DNA from: Geminicoccus sp. | Lineage (GTDB): Bacteria > Pseudomonadota > Alphaproteobacteria > UBA7985 | Direction of reading: 5' to 3' | Assembly: GCA_002708995.1 (NCBI GenBank) | Contig: PAPT01000031.1 | Span: forward strand, 71,902 to 121,845 | Length of the DNA stretch: 49,944 nucleotides | Shown here: piece by piece, positions 8,439-16,713 of the stretch | How the letters are laid out: every line of letters starts with the position of its first letter | How positions within the stretch are numbered: position 1 is the stretch's first letter | Made by a program: the position numbers and the translations under genes | The notes under the pieces: generated by a model | What the model was told of the DNA's origin: nothing | Databases searched by the model: none | What the model saw: the letters and a program-made list of their open reading frames with translations, nothing else

Positions 8439-9116
8439 ATGACCATGACCCTGAACCGTCGTTCTGTCCTGAAAATCGCTGCCTCCGGCGGAGCTGCGGC
8501 CGCTTGCGCGGCGCTGCCCTTACTGCCATCGGGTGTGGCGCAGGCCGCTCTGGTCATGCCGGGTGCCAGTCGCGGCGTCTTCGACCTCTTTCAGGGAAAG
8601 AAGGCGATTGGACAGCATGGTTACGAAATCAGCGGCAGTGAGACCGCTCCGGCGGTGATGACCCAGGCCGCGTTCGAAGGGCGGGTTCTGGCCTTCTCAG
8701 CCCGTTATGAACTCGCGACCCGTGAGCAGTGGCAGGATGGCCAACTGCAGCAGTTGCAGTCGGAAGGTAGCTTCCGCAATGATCCCTTCTGGGTCCGGGC
8801 CGAACGACAGGGTAGCGCCCTCGTGGTCACCAATGAGCGAAACCAGGTTCTGCCCGTCGCGCCGGAAATCCTGCCGACAACCTACTGGATGCCGAATTTC
8901 ATCGAACAGCGCGCCGTGCTCGACACCCAGCGTGGTCAGGTGCTGAGCATCGCACCGCAATTCCTTGGTGAAGGCAGCTTCCACGGCACAACTGTGCGCG
9001 GCTGGGAGCTCGGCGGCGAGCTTGGTATCAAGATTTACTACGACCTTGGCAACAGCTGGGCGGGGCTGCAGTTCAGGGTTTTGGGCTCCAGCTTCGAATA
9101 TCGGCGCGTGGTCTGA
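8439..9116 (+). CDS. DUF6134 family protein with Tat signal peptide
   Basis: The protein has about 225 residues. Starts at 8439 and 8445 are both possible, and a longer frame begins at 8349. It opens with a twin-arginine signal: NRRSVLKIAA, then an Ala-rich hydrophobic stretch ending SGVAQA, so it is probably exported folded. The mature part shows the DUF6134 pattern: FDLFQGKKAIGQHGYEI, REQWQDGQLQQLQSEG and a C-terminal beta-rich segment. The family's function is unknown. Its gene lies 14 bases before a photolyase/cryptochrome gene and shares an operon with an SDR gene, which suggests a link to photo-oxidative damage or membrane lipid repair. No classical promoter could be identified in the repeat-filled gap upstream. 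Confidence 0.75.
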   Translation: MTMTLNRRSVLKIAASGGAAAACAALPLLPSGVAQAALVMPGASRGVFDLFQGKKAIGQHGYEISGSETAPAVMTQAAFEGRVLAFSARYELATREQWQDGQLQQLQSEGSFRNDPFWVRAERQGSALVVTNERNQVLPVAPEILPTTYWMPNFIEQRAVLDTQRGQVLSIAPQFLGEGSFHGTTVRGWELGGELGIKIYYDLGNSWAGLQFRVLGSSFEYRRVV

Positions 9117-9130
9117 GGCGACCGGGACCC

Positions 9131-10735
9131 GTGCGACTCTTTCCCGTCTTCGGCGATCAGCTCAGCCACGATTTAGCCAGCCTGCGCCAGCTTGATCCCG
9201 GCACCGGTGACGCTGTGGTGATGATGGAGGTGATGGAGGAGGCGACCTACGTCCCCCACCATCCGCGCAAGATTGCCCTGATTTTCTCCGCCATGCGCCA
9301 TTTTGCGGCCGAACTCGAGGCGCGTGGGGTTGCGGTTCGCTACGTCACTTTGGATGCCCCTGACAACGGCGGCAGTTTCTTTGCGGAGGTTCAACGGGCG
9401 GCGGCTGAGCTTGGTGCCGAGGAGATTGTTGCCACCTGGCCGGGCGAGTACCGGGTGCTCGCTGACTTGCGGTCGTGGGAGGCAGATCTGGGCCTGCCCG
9501 TGCATATCCTCGAGGATGATCGTTTCCTCTGTCCCCATGCCGATTTCAAGCGCTGGGCCGAGGGCCGAAAGCAGCTGCGCATGGAGTTCTTCTACCGTGA
9601 TATGCGCCGGCGCACCGGTCTGCTCATGGATGGCGATCAGCCGGTCGGCGAGCAGTGGAACTTCGACGCCGATAACCGCCGCAAGATGCCCGCCGCAGAA
9701 ACGCCGCCTGCTGCGCTGTCGTTCGCACCTGATGCCACCACGCAGGCTGTACTGGCGCTGGTACAGGAGCGCTTTGCCGGGCACTTCGGCAGCCTTGAGG
9801 GCTTCGACTTTCCGGTGAACCGGGCGCAGGCGCTGGCCGGGCTTGCCGACTTTATCGAACGCCGCCTCCCGGCTTTCGGCGACTTTCAGGACGCTATGCG
9901 GCGGCCCCGCGGCGAGGCCGGCGACGACAGCCTCTATCACTCACTGCTGGGAACCTCGCTCAATCTGGGTTTGCTCGGCCCGATGGAGGTCTGCGCCGCG
10001 GCCGAGGCGGCCTTTGCCGCCGGGAAAGCACCCTTGAATGCTGTCGAGGGCTTCATCCGGCAGATCATCGGCTGGCGCGAATTCGTGCGCGGGATCTACT
10101 GGCTGACCATGCCCGGTTACGCCGACCGCAACACCTTTCGCGCTGACCGGCCCTTGCCAGACTTCTTCTGGACCGGCGAGACCGATATGGCCTGCGTCCG
10201 CCACGCGGTCGAGCAGACACGAGACCGCGCCTATGCCCATCATATCCAGCGGCTGATGGTCACCGGCAATCTGGCGCTGATCGCCGGGTTGGACCCCATA
10301 GAGGTCAACCGCTGGTACCTTTCCGTTTACGCCGATGCCTTCGAGTGGGTGCAGTTGCCCAACACCCACGGCATGGTGCTTCATGCCGATGGCGGCTATC
10401 TTGGGTCCAAACCCTACGCGGCCTCGGGCAAGTACATCGACCGCATGTCGGACTACTGCAAGGGCTGTCGCTTCGACGTCAAGGACAGCACCGGCCCTGA
10501 TGCCTGCCCGCTCAATGCACTCTACTGGCACTTTCTGATGGAGAACGAAGACCGTCTCGCCGGAAACCCCCGCATGGGGTTGGTCTACCGCAGCCTAGCG
10601 AAGTTCAGCCCGGAGCGCCGCGCCGAGCTGCGGGCCAAGGCTGCTGCAACGCTGGGCGTATGGGGCATCGCCGAAGACGCACCGAGCGACGCAGGGTCCG
10701 TGCCAGCTGACAAACAGATGGAACTAAGCGCATGA
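9131..10735 (+). CDS. cryB: Iron-sulphur bacterial cryptochrome/(6-4) photolyase (FeS-BCP family)
   Basis: The 534-residue protein follows the photolyase-related family throughout. The N-terminal Rossmann domain has LFPVFGDQLSHDL, VMEEATYVPHHPRKI and LEDDRFLCP. The helical FAD domain has GWREFVRGIYWL and LPNTHGMVLHADGGYLGSKPYAASG. Four cysteines, Cys355, Cys443, Cys446 and Cys459, have exactly the spacing of the [4Fe-4S] ligands of Agrobacterium PhrB (350, 438, 441, 454). This supports a cluster-bearing enzyme that repairs (6-4) photoproducts with FAD and a lumazine antenna, or a light-sensing CryB-type regulator. A start at GTG 9131 follows DUF6134 closely, and its end overlaps the SDR start (ATGA). 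A conventional class I photolyase is encoded 7 kb away. Confidence 0.92.
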   Translation: MRLFPVFGDQLSHDLASLRQLDPGTGDAVVMMEVMEEATYVPHHPRKIALIFSAMRHFAAELEARGVAVRYVTLDAPDNGGSFFAEVQRAAAELGAEEIVATWPGEYRVLADLRSWEADLGLPVHILEDDRFLCPHADFKRWAEGRKQLRMEFFYRDMRRRTGLLMDGDQPVGEQWNFDADNRRKMPAAETPPAALSFAPDATTQAVLALVQERFAGHFGSLEGFDFPVNRAQALAGLADFIERRLPAFGDFQDAMRRPRGEAGDDSLYHSLLGTSLNLGLLGPMEVCAAAEAAFAAGKAPLNAVEGFIRQIIGWREFVRGIYWLTMPGYADRNTFRADRPLPDFFWTGETDMACVRHAVEQTRDRAYAHHIQRLMVTGNLALIAGLDPIEVNRWYLSVYADAFEWVQLPNTHGMVLHADGGYLGSKPYAASGKYIDRMSDYCKGCRFDVKDSTGPDACPLNALYWHFLMENEDRLAGNPRMGLVYRSLAKFSPERRAELRAKAAATLGVWGIAEDAPSDAGSVPADKQMELSA

Positions 10736-11529
10736 GCGAACAGAAGGTGGTATGGATCACGGGCGCCTCTTCTGGCATCGGCGAGGCACTCGCCCGGGTC
10801 ATGGCCCGTGACGGATGGCGGGTCTACGCCAGCGCCCGTCGCGCGGACCGGCTCGAGACTCTGGCCGCCGAACTGACGGCTGAGCGGCCCGGCGCCGACC
10901 TGCGCCCGCTGGTGCTGGACGTGACCGACCGTGCGGCCACAGCAGCCGCTGTCGCGCGCATTTTCGAAGAGAGTGGGCGACTGGACCAGGCGGTGCTGAA
11001 CGCTGGGATCTACTGGCCCCAGATGGCCACGGCCTTCCGCGCGGACGACGTGCACGAGATGTTTCGCGTCAACGTCGGTGGCATTGCCGAGGGTCTGGAA
11101 GCGATCCTGCCCCGGATGATTGAAGCCGGGGCAGGGGGACGGATCTGCCTGATGGGCTCGACTGCGGGCTATCGCGGTTTACCGACCGCGCCAGCCTATT
11201 CCGGGACCAAGGCAGCCGTTATCGCCATGGGCGAGAGCCTGAAGCCGGAGCTCGATCACCTCGGGCTGGTGCTGCAGGTTGCCTGTCCGGGTTTCGTAAA
11301 GTCTGAGGCCTCCGAGACCAACGCCTTTCCTATGCCGATGCTGATGGAAACTGAGGATGCCGCGCAGGCCTTCTACCGCGGACTGACGGGACACAATCGG
11401 TTCGAAATCACCTTCCCGAAGACCTTTGCCCAGATTTTCAAGACGATGATGAGCCTGCCGTACTGGCTCTTTTTTGCCGCTATGCGGCCTCTGGCCCCAA
11501 AGCTGGGCGAGGACGCAGCGCCGAAATAG
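10732..11529 (+). CDS. Short-chain dehydrogenase/reductase (SDR)
   Basis: This 265-residue classical SDR has the cofactor motif ITGASSGIGEA at the N terminus and LNAG near residue 90. The catalytic Tyr156-x3-Lys160 lies in PAYSGTKAAV. It starts with an ATGA overlap on the photolyase/cryptochrome stop, so the two are translationally coupled. RRADRL after the first strand suggests NADP(H) preference, an inference from basic residues at that position. The substrate is not predictable. SDR genes of this kind recur in alphaproteobacterial photo-oxidative stress operons beside photolyase, CFA-type methyltransferase and lipid-modifying flavoproteins, so a lipid or carbonyl detoxification role is plausible. 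Confidence 0.87.
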   Translation: MSEQKVVWITGASSGIGEALARVMARDGWRVYASARRADRLETLAAELTAERPGADLRPLVLDVTDRAATAAAVARIFEESGRLDQAVLNAGIYWPQMATAFRADDVHEMFRVNVGGIAEGLEAILPRMIEAGAGGRICLMGSTAGYRGLPTAPAYSGTKAAVIAMGESLKPELDHLGLVLQVACPGFVKSEASETNAFPMPMLMETEDAAQAFYRGLTGHNRFEITFPKTFAQIFKTMMSLPYWLFFAAMRPLAPKLGEDAAPK

Positions 11530-11562
11530 GCTTGGACAGGTATTTCATCCTGCCGCTGAATG

Positions 11563-11770
11563 GTTGAGCCGACTTGTCTCCGATAGCGCTTCGCGCGGCG
11601 GGGCCGAGCGTCGCGCTACTCCTCAGACAAAAGACGTCAGGCCGCGTGCAGCGCGGCCTGTCCGTTTGACTGCGCGGGGGAGATTTGTAAGCCGCGAGGC
11701 GGCGTCAAATCGAGCCCGCAACTTCTTCACTTCACGCTCAAAACGGCTGCGCCTTTGACCGTTTTGGAGA
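11563..11770 (+). repeat. Dispersed intergenic repeat, diverged copy 2
   Basis: This region is related to the repeats at 8064 and 33628 but is diverged. It starts with the same GGTTGAGCCGAC-TTGTCTC opening. It has a perfect 9-bp hairpin at 11638-11660 (CAGGCCGCG, loop TGCAG, CGCGGCCTG) where the other copies have theirs, then CCGTTTGACTGCGCGGGGGAG, matching CCGTTTAACTGCGCGTGGGAG of copy 1. The hairpin arms differ from those of the other copies but still pair. A further inverted repeat, CAAAACGG/CCGTTTTG (11739-11746, 11759-11766), follows. It occupies the gap between the convergent SDR and pyrC-like genes. Confidence 0.65.
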
Positions 11771-11839
11771 CCCTTGATGGAGCGATACTGAACGCCTTTC
11801 GACAGTTTCAGGATGGACTCCCGTGTTGAGTGTCAATGG

Positions 11840-11940
11840 ATAGGTGGCGCGCTCGGGCCTTGGCCGCTTCGCGGCCTTTGGCCCTCCCTGGCGCAACCTC
11901 TTAGTTTCACGCGAACCAACCGGGCCTGAAGCGGGTTCTC
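11840..11940 (-). repeat. Dispersed intergenic repeat, partial copy 3
   Basis: The segment around 11845-11890 is nearly identical to 33628-33670 in the same orientation (GGCGCGCTCGGGCCTTGGCC followed by GCTTCGCG and GGCCCTCCC). The remaining part to about 11940 is diverged. It lies immediately next to diverged copy 2 and abuts the end of the dihydroorotase-like gene. The stretch between them (11771-11839) has no recognisable feature beyond TTGAGTGTCAAT, which is also found beside the 33628 copy. Confidence 0.6.
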
Positions 11941-13219
11941 AAGTCCGCTCGTAGACCAGCTGGCCGTTGAAGTAGGTCTTGAGCGCAACGCCCCGCGCCG
12001 GAATGCCGTCGTAGTTGAAGTTCCGGCAGCGGCTCGACAGCTTGGCCGCATCCAGCTTGCGCGGCCGCTCGAGGTCCACCAGGCTCAGGTCTGCGCGCGC
12101 GTTCGGGAAGATCCCGCTCTCCAGCCCGAAGATCCGGGCGGGTGCTGTGGTCATTGCGTCGACAATCCGCGCCTTGTCCACGCCCTGATCCTCCAGCGAC
12201 AGCGCCAGTGACAGGAAGCTCTCCAGCCCCACCATACCCGGCTCGGCCTGCTCAAACGGAACCCGCTTGTGGTCGGTATCGACCGGGCGGTGGTCGGAGA
12301 CCAGCGTGTCCAGCGTGCCGTCCGCCAGCCCTTCGATCACCGCCAGCCGGTCGCGGTCCGGTCGCAGCGGGGGATGCAGCTTGGCGTGGGTCCGGTAGTC
12401 ACCGATGGCGATCTCGGTCAGCGTGGCGTAGGCGATCCCGGTCCCGGCCGTCACCGGCAGCCCGCGCGCCTTGGCCGCCCGGATCGCAGCAACGCCCTCA
12501 GCCGATGTCACCAGATCGAAGTGCCCGCGCACCCCGGTCATCTCCACCAGTCGCAGGTCACGCTCGATCGCCATCACCTCGGCCAGCATCGGTAGACCGC
12601 CCAAGCCCAGCCGCGCGAACAGCTCGCCGCTGACAACCCCCGGCTGGCCCCAGGTCGCCGGTGTCTGCCCCAGTACCACCGGGCGCTCGGTCACCTGCGC
12701 ATAGGTCAGGGCGCGCGATATCGCCTCCAGCCGTTCGACCGGCCACACCCCGTTGGAAAACCCGACAGCACCCGCCTCGGCCAGCATGCCCAGTTCGGCC
12801 AGCTGTTCGCCCTCGCAGTTCTGCGTCAGGCTCGCCAGCGTCAGCGCCCGCGCGTGCCGTGCTTCCCGGCTGCGGTGCGAGACGGCGAAAACCGCCTGCG
12901 GTCGGTCGGTTGGCGGGGTGGTATCGGGCTGGGCGATAATCGTCGCAATCCCGCCCTCGGCGGCCAGCTGCACGGTCTCGCTCACCGTTTCACGGTATTC
13001 CAGCCCCGGTTCAGAGAGGTGCACGCGGCTGTCGATCAGCCCCGGCAGCAGCGTCGCGCCCTGGCCGTCGATGACCACCTCGGCCTCGGCTGCGATGGCG
13101 CTGGCGCCGCCGAACACCGCAACAATGCGCTTGCCGTAAAGCACCACGCCGCCCGGGCCATCGTGGCCCTGCGAGGGATCGAACAGACGGACATTCCGGA
13201 TCAGCGTACGCTTCGACAT
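11939..13219 (-). CDS. Dihydroorotase-like protein lacking metal ligands (PyrC'/PyrX type)
   Basis: The protein has 426 residues and the overall layout of class I dihydroorotase (amidohydrolase fold), but its active site is gone. The metal motif HxH is replaced by Arg65-Val-His67 in LIDSRVHLSEPG. The usual FTDDG loop reads GFSNGVWPV, the H-x-E-D segment reads LGQTPATW, and TPHH reads GTGIAYAT. SDH near the C terminus survives. Such inactive homologues (PyrC' of Pseudomonas) are structural partners needed to assemble aspartate carbamoyltransferase. The gene follows pyrB with a one-base gap, which fits that role. A functional dihydroorotase should be encoded elsewhere in the genome. Confidence 0.9.
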   Translation of the reverse strand: MSKRTLIRNVRLFDPSQGHDGPGGVVLYGKRIVAVFGGASAIAAEAEVVIDGQGATLLPGLIDSRVHLSEPGLEYRETVSETVQLAAEGGIATIIAQPDTTPPTDRPQAVFAVSHRSREARHARALTLASLTQNCEGEQLAELGMLAEAGAVGFSNGVWPVERLEAISRALTYAQVTERPVVLGQTPATWGQPGVVSGELFARLGLGGLPMLAEVMAIERDLRLVEMTGVRGHFDLVTSAEGVAAIRAAKARGLPVTAGTGIAYATLTEIAIGDYRTHAKLHPPLRPDRDRLAVIEGLADGTLDTLVSDHRPVDTDHKRVPFEQAEPGMVGLESFLSLALSLEDQGVDKARIVDAMTTAPARIFGLESGIFPNARADLSLVDLERPRKLDAAKLSSRCRNFNYDGIPARGVALKTYFNGQLVYERT

Positions 13220-13220
13220 A

Positions 13221-14195
13221 TCAGGCAGCCCTCAGCGGTGGTGAAGCCCGGTGCCGGGACAGCGCCTCGAAGCAGGCCATACGCACCGCAACCCCCATTT
13301 CCACCTGCTCCCGTATCACCGACTGGTCAAGGTCATCGGCAATATCCGAAGCGATCTCAACGCCCCGGTTCATCGGACCCGGGTGCATGACCAGCGCATC
13401 AGGGCGCGCCCGCGCCAGCCGCTCCCGGTCCAGCCCGAAGTGGCGGAAGAACTCGCGGCCGCTTGGAATGAAGGTCCCTGCCATTCGCTCAACCTGCAGG
13501 CGCAGCATCATCACGATATCGACGCCCTCCAGCCCTTCTTCCATTCTGTGGTAGAGCCGTGCGCCAAGGTTCTCATAGGACCGCGGCAGCAGCGTCGGCG
13601 GGCCGACGAGGCGCACGCTGGCACCCATTTTCTGCAGCAGCAGCAGGTTCGACCGCGCCACCCGGCTGTGGCGGATATCGCCGCAGATGGCGACCTGCAG
13701 CCCGTCGATCCTGCCCTTGTGGCGCCAGATGGTCAGGCCGTCGGCCAGCGCCTGGGTCGGGTGTTCGTGCTTGCCGTCACCGCCGTTGAGAACGTGCGCG
13801 TCCAGCTTGCGGGAGAGCAGCTTGACCGCGCCGGCCTGATTGTGCCGGACCACTAGAAAATCGGCGCGCATGGCGTTGAGCGTGTCGGCCGTATCGATCA
13901 GGGTCTCGCCCTTTTTCACGCTACTGGTCGCCACGTCCATATTCACCACGTCCGCGCCCAGACGCTGGGCAGCGATCTCGAACGAAGACCGCGTCCGGGT
14001 TGAATTCTCGTAGAACAGATTGATTACGGTGGCCCCGGCGAGCCGGTCAGGCGCTTCCCCGGGTGCCAGATCGGCAAAGGCCGCCGCCTGGTCAAGCAAA
14101 TAGGCGATTTCACCGGGTTGCAGCGGCTCGATGCCGAGCAGATGCCGGTGCGCGAAACCATAGCCCACAGTGGCCGGGGGAAAGGTCGTGTTCAT
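13221..14195 (-). CDS. pyrB: Aspartate carbamoyltransferase catalytic subunit
   Basis: The protein has 324 residues. It condenses carbamoyl phosphate and aspartate to N-carbamoyl-aspartate, the committed step of pyrimidine synthesis. The carbamoyl-phosphate motif [13 protein letters not shown] is intact, as are [11 protein letters not shown], the HPTQAL motif and the aspartate-binding VMMLRLQ-ER region. The last sits in a typical C-terminal domain with [12 protein letters not shown]. It is immediately followed by the inactive dihydroorotase homologue, an arrangement known from Pseudomonas, where both proteins form a dodecameric complex. No pyrI regulatory subunit is present. The upstream gap (14196-14379) is GC-rich, with no recognisable PyrR-type attenuator. 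Confidence 0.96.
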   Translation of the reverse strand: MNTTFPPATVGYGFAHRHLLGIEPLQPGEIAYLLDQAAAFADLAPGEAPDRLAGATVINLFYENSTRTRSSFEIAAQRLGADVVNMDVATSSVKKGETLIDTADTLNAMRADFLVVRHNQAGAVKLLSRKLDAHVLNGGDGKHEHPTQALADGLTIWRHKGRIDGLQVAICGDIRHSRVARSNLLLLQKMGASVRLVGPPTLLPRSYENLGARLYHRMEEGLEGVDIVMMLRLQVERMAGTFIPSGREFFRHFGLDRERLARARPDALVMHPGPMNRGVEIASDIADDLDQSVIREQVEMGVAVRMACFEALSRHRASPPLRAA

Positions 14196-14379
14196 GGCTG
14201 CGACACTAAGGCCAAACGCTCGCAGGTAAAACCGGTAAACCGCAGGGCGGCCCCCACGCGATCACAGGGCTTGTTTCCCCCGTGTTGCCGGCGCCCCCGG
14301 GCCAGGGGGGGCAGCCTTGTCCCGTCATCAAAGGCGGAAATATCGCGCCATCGGGCAGAAAAGTTCGCTCAGCACCGCC

Positions 14380-15594
14380 TCAGGCGGGCTTCTGCAACCG
14401 GATTTGGGATACGCCGATCTGGGCGAAGTCGAAGCCGACCGAACAGCTGATCAGGTAGTATTCCCACATGCGCTTGAAGCGGTCGTCGAAGCCCATGCCC
14501 TTGATCTTCGACCAGGCGCTCTGGAACTTGTCATTCCACTGCAGCAGGGTCTTGGCGTAGCTGCTGGCGTACTCACCGGTCGGCTCGTAGGCCATGCCAG
14601 CGCGTTCGGTGCACTCCTGCATCTTGCCCGGGCTGAGCAGTCGCCCGCCGGGGAAGATATAGCGGCTGATGAAGTCTATCTTGGTCAGGTAGTCCTCGAA
14701 CACCTCGTCGGAGATGGTGATGGCCTGAATGGCCGCCGCCCCGCCGGGCTTGAGCACCTTGGCGATCTGCCCAAAATAGGTGTCCCAGTAGTGCTCACCC
14801 ACAGCCTCGATCATCTCGATCGACGCCACCCGGTCGTAGCGCCCGGGCTCGGTGTCGCGATAGTCCTGCAGGCGCAGTTCGATCTTGTCGCTGATGCCCT
14901 CGCGCTGGAAGCGCGCGGCAGCGTAGTCGTGCTGCTCCTTGCTGATAGTGATGCAGGTTATGTTGACGCCTATGTTCTTGACCGCGTACTCGGCAAAACC
15001 ACCCCAGCCACAGCCGATTTCCAGCACCTGATCGCCGGGCTTCATGTTCGCGGTTTCGGCAATGCGCTTGTACTTCTCCTGCTGCGCGGCGAACAGATCC
15101 GCGCTGTTCCGGCCTTCAAACACGGCGGAGGAGTAGGTCATCGACGGGTCCAGCCACTCCGAATAGAAGGCGTTGCCAAGGTCATAGTGGTCGGCGATGT
15201 TGCGCCGCGAGCCGGACTTGGAATTGCGGCGGAACAGGTGGTGCAGGTGCGAGAGCACGCCAGACCAGCCGTAGGAGCGCATGTTGGCGGCAAACCATTC
15301 GGTGTTGCTCAGGGCCCAGTCGAGCACCGACTTCAGGTCCGGGGTGTCGATCAGTCCGTCCATGTAGACCTCTGACACGCCCAGCTCGCCACCCCCGGCA
15401 ATGCGTGGAATGGCGCCCCAGCTCTTCAGCTCGAGCACGGCATCGGGGCCGGGATTTTTACCGGAAACCTTGTGCACGCTGCCATCGGGCAGGGTCAGGC
15501 TCAGCGTGCCGTACTCAACGCTGCCTTCCATGGTACTGAACAAGCGGGTGAAAGCAGGCCGCGCAAAAGCCTGACTGATCGCATCGCCTATCAT
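14380..15594 (-). CDS. cfa: Cyclopropane-fatty-acid synthase family SAM methyltransferase
   Basis: The 404-residue protein has an N-terminal lipid-binding region (GSVEYGTLSLTLPDGS) and a Rossmann methyltransferase domain. SAM-binding VLEIGCGWGGFAEYA lies near residue 185, followed by CITISKEQ, VASIEMIEAVGEHYW, and the late FPGGRLLS and FDFAQIGVSQIRLQ segments. It should transfer a methyl(ene) group to cis double bonds of membrane phospholipids. Cyclopropane formation is one outcome, while relatives such as UfaM of Rhodobacter make methylated precursors of furan fatty acids. A flavin oxidoreductase and DUF1365 gene lie upstream on the same strand. The 212-base gap before it holds a short hairpin with a T run (AGCC/GGCT then six T), so it probably has its own promoter. 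Confidence 0.9.
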   Translation of the reverse strand: MIGDAISQAFARPAFTRLFSTMEGSVEYGTLSLTLPDGSVHKVSGKNPGPDAVLELKSWGAIPRIAGGGELGVSEVYMDGLIDTPDLKSVLDWALSNTEWFAANMRSYGWSGVLSHLHHLFRRNSKSGSRRNIADHYDLGNAFYSEWLDPSMTYSSAVFEGRNSADLFAAQQEKYKRIAETANMKPGDQVLEIGCGWGGFAEYAVKNIGVNITCITISKEQHDYAAARFQREGISDKIELRLQDYRDTEPGRYDRVASIEMIEAVGEHYWDTYFGQIAKVLKPGGAAAIQAITISDEVFEDYLTKIDFISRYIFPGGRLLSPGKMQECTERAGMAYEPTGEYASSYAKTLLQWNDKFQSAWSKIKGMGFDDRFKRMWEYYLISCSVGFDFAQIGVSQIRLQKPA

Positions 15595-15806
15595 CTCTGA
15601 AGTCTCCCCACCGACACTTCAACTTGGAAATTACCAGTCAAAATAGCAGCCCGAAACTGGCGCCGCATACGTAAGCGCGCATTAAAAATCATAAGCTTTA
15701 GCTTGGCAACCAGACAGCCCCGGCGCGCCCACGGGCGGGACAAAAAAGCCACAAAGACGGCTGCATCCGAAAAACCGGACTGATTTCACGCCGGGTTCAA
15801 CAACAA

Positions 15807-16709
15807 TTACCCCGATGAAGACCGCCCGAGCGAGACCATTGTCTCAGGTGGCTGGGGCCGGTGAAAGAACGTCGCGCGCTTGCGGGTGAACAGGTGGAGC
15901 GCCTCCCAGTGGATGCCCATCACCACCTTGAGCGGCACCAGCGGCGCCTTGAAAAACGCCTGCGCCAGCGTACCCAGGCTCAACTCGGTCCGGCGGGCGT
16001 GGTGGGTGGCGATCAGGCGGTCACCTTCCTCGCCCTGATAGCGGATCAGCAGGGAGAAATCCTCGCCAGCAGGCTCGAGGCGGAAGGAGTAGCTGCCGCT
16101 GACCGGCATAAACGGGCTGACGTAGAGTTTCTTGGCAGCATCGTGGTGCAGCACCCGCTGCCCAGCTTCGCCCGCTGAGACCGGAACCAGATAGGTATGC
16201 CGGTCGCCAAAGGTGTTGTGGACCTCGTAGAGAACGGCCGCCAGCGCCTCGTCAGCCCCGTAGCAGAACCAGACGCTAATCGGGTTGAAGGTATGGCCCA
16301 GCACGCGAGGCATGCACAGCACCTGCACCCGGCCGCCCTGCAGGTCGATCCCCGCCCGGGCCAGCTGCGCGTCGATCCACGGGCGCAGCGGCGAGCCATC
16401 GCAGGGGCCGTGATCGCATTCGTTGAAGCTGAACAGGGACAAGCGGTTGTAGCCGAACAGCGGCAGGCGCCGGTCAAGCTCCTGCAGCTCCTCGAGGTCG
16501 AACAGCAGCGAGAACACCCGATAGCGGAAACGGTGCTTTCGTGGGTTGAGCCGCTGGTGCATGACCCGGCCCCAGTACAGCGCCGAGCGCAAAGGCTGAC
16601 GCCGGCCCGGCGCACCTTCGGCTCCGGCTGTTCCGGCTGTTCCGGCGGCTCTGGCGGCCTCGGCGGGGCTGTCGCTGGCTCGCCCGACGGGGTTCAGATC
16701 GAGGGTCAC
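15807..16709 (-). CDS. DUF1365 family protein
   Basis: DUF1365 homology starts at SALYWGRVMHQRLNPRKHRFRY and continues through LFDLEELQELDRRLPLFGY, RVLGHTFNPISVWFCYG and YEVHNTFGDRHTYL. The frame is open back to 16802, but that would overlap the preceding gene by 89 bases. A GTG at 16709, five bases from that gene's end, is the more economical start and gives 300 residues. The N-terminal lead is a low-complexity Ala/Gly/Thr segment made from GC-rich repeats. DUF1365 proteins regularly accompany flavin amine oxidases and CFA-type methyltransferases and are implicated in fatty-acid modification under oxidative stress. The reaction is unsettled. Confidence 0.85.
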   Translation of the reverse strand: MTLDLNPVGRASDSPAEAARAAGTAGTAGAEGAPGRRQPLRSALYWGRVMHQRLNPRKHRFRYRVFSLLFDLEELQELDRRLPLFGYNRLSLFSFNECDHGPCDGSPLRPWIDAQLARAGIDLQGGRVQVLCMPRVLGHTFNPISVWFCYGADEALAAVLYEVHNTFGDRHTYLVPVSAGEAGQRVLHHDAAKKLYVSPFMPVSGSYSFRLEPAGEDFSLLIRYQGEEGDRLIATHHARRTELSLGTLAQAFFKAPLVPLKVVMGIHWEALHLFTRKRATFFHRPQPPETMVSLGRSSSG

Positions 16710-16713
16710 GGGA

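Noticed and set aside
15595-15806. RpoE (ECF11)-type promoter TGAT...CGTA before the CFA gene
   Set aside because: A TGATTT and a TACGTA occur, but the distance between them is too short for an ECF promoter, so the light-stress regulation is inferred from gene content only.
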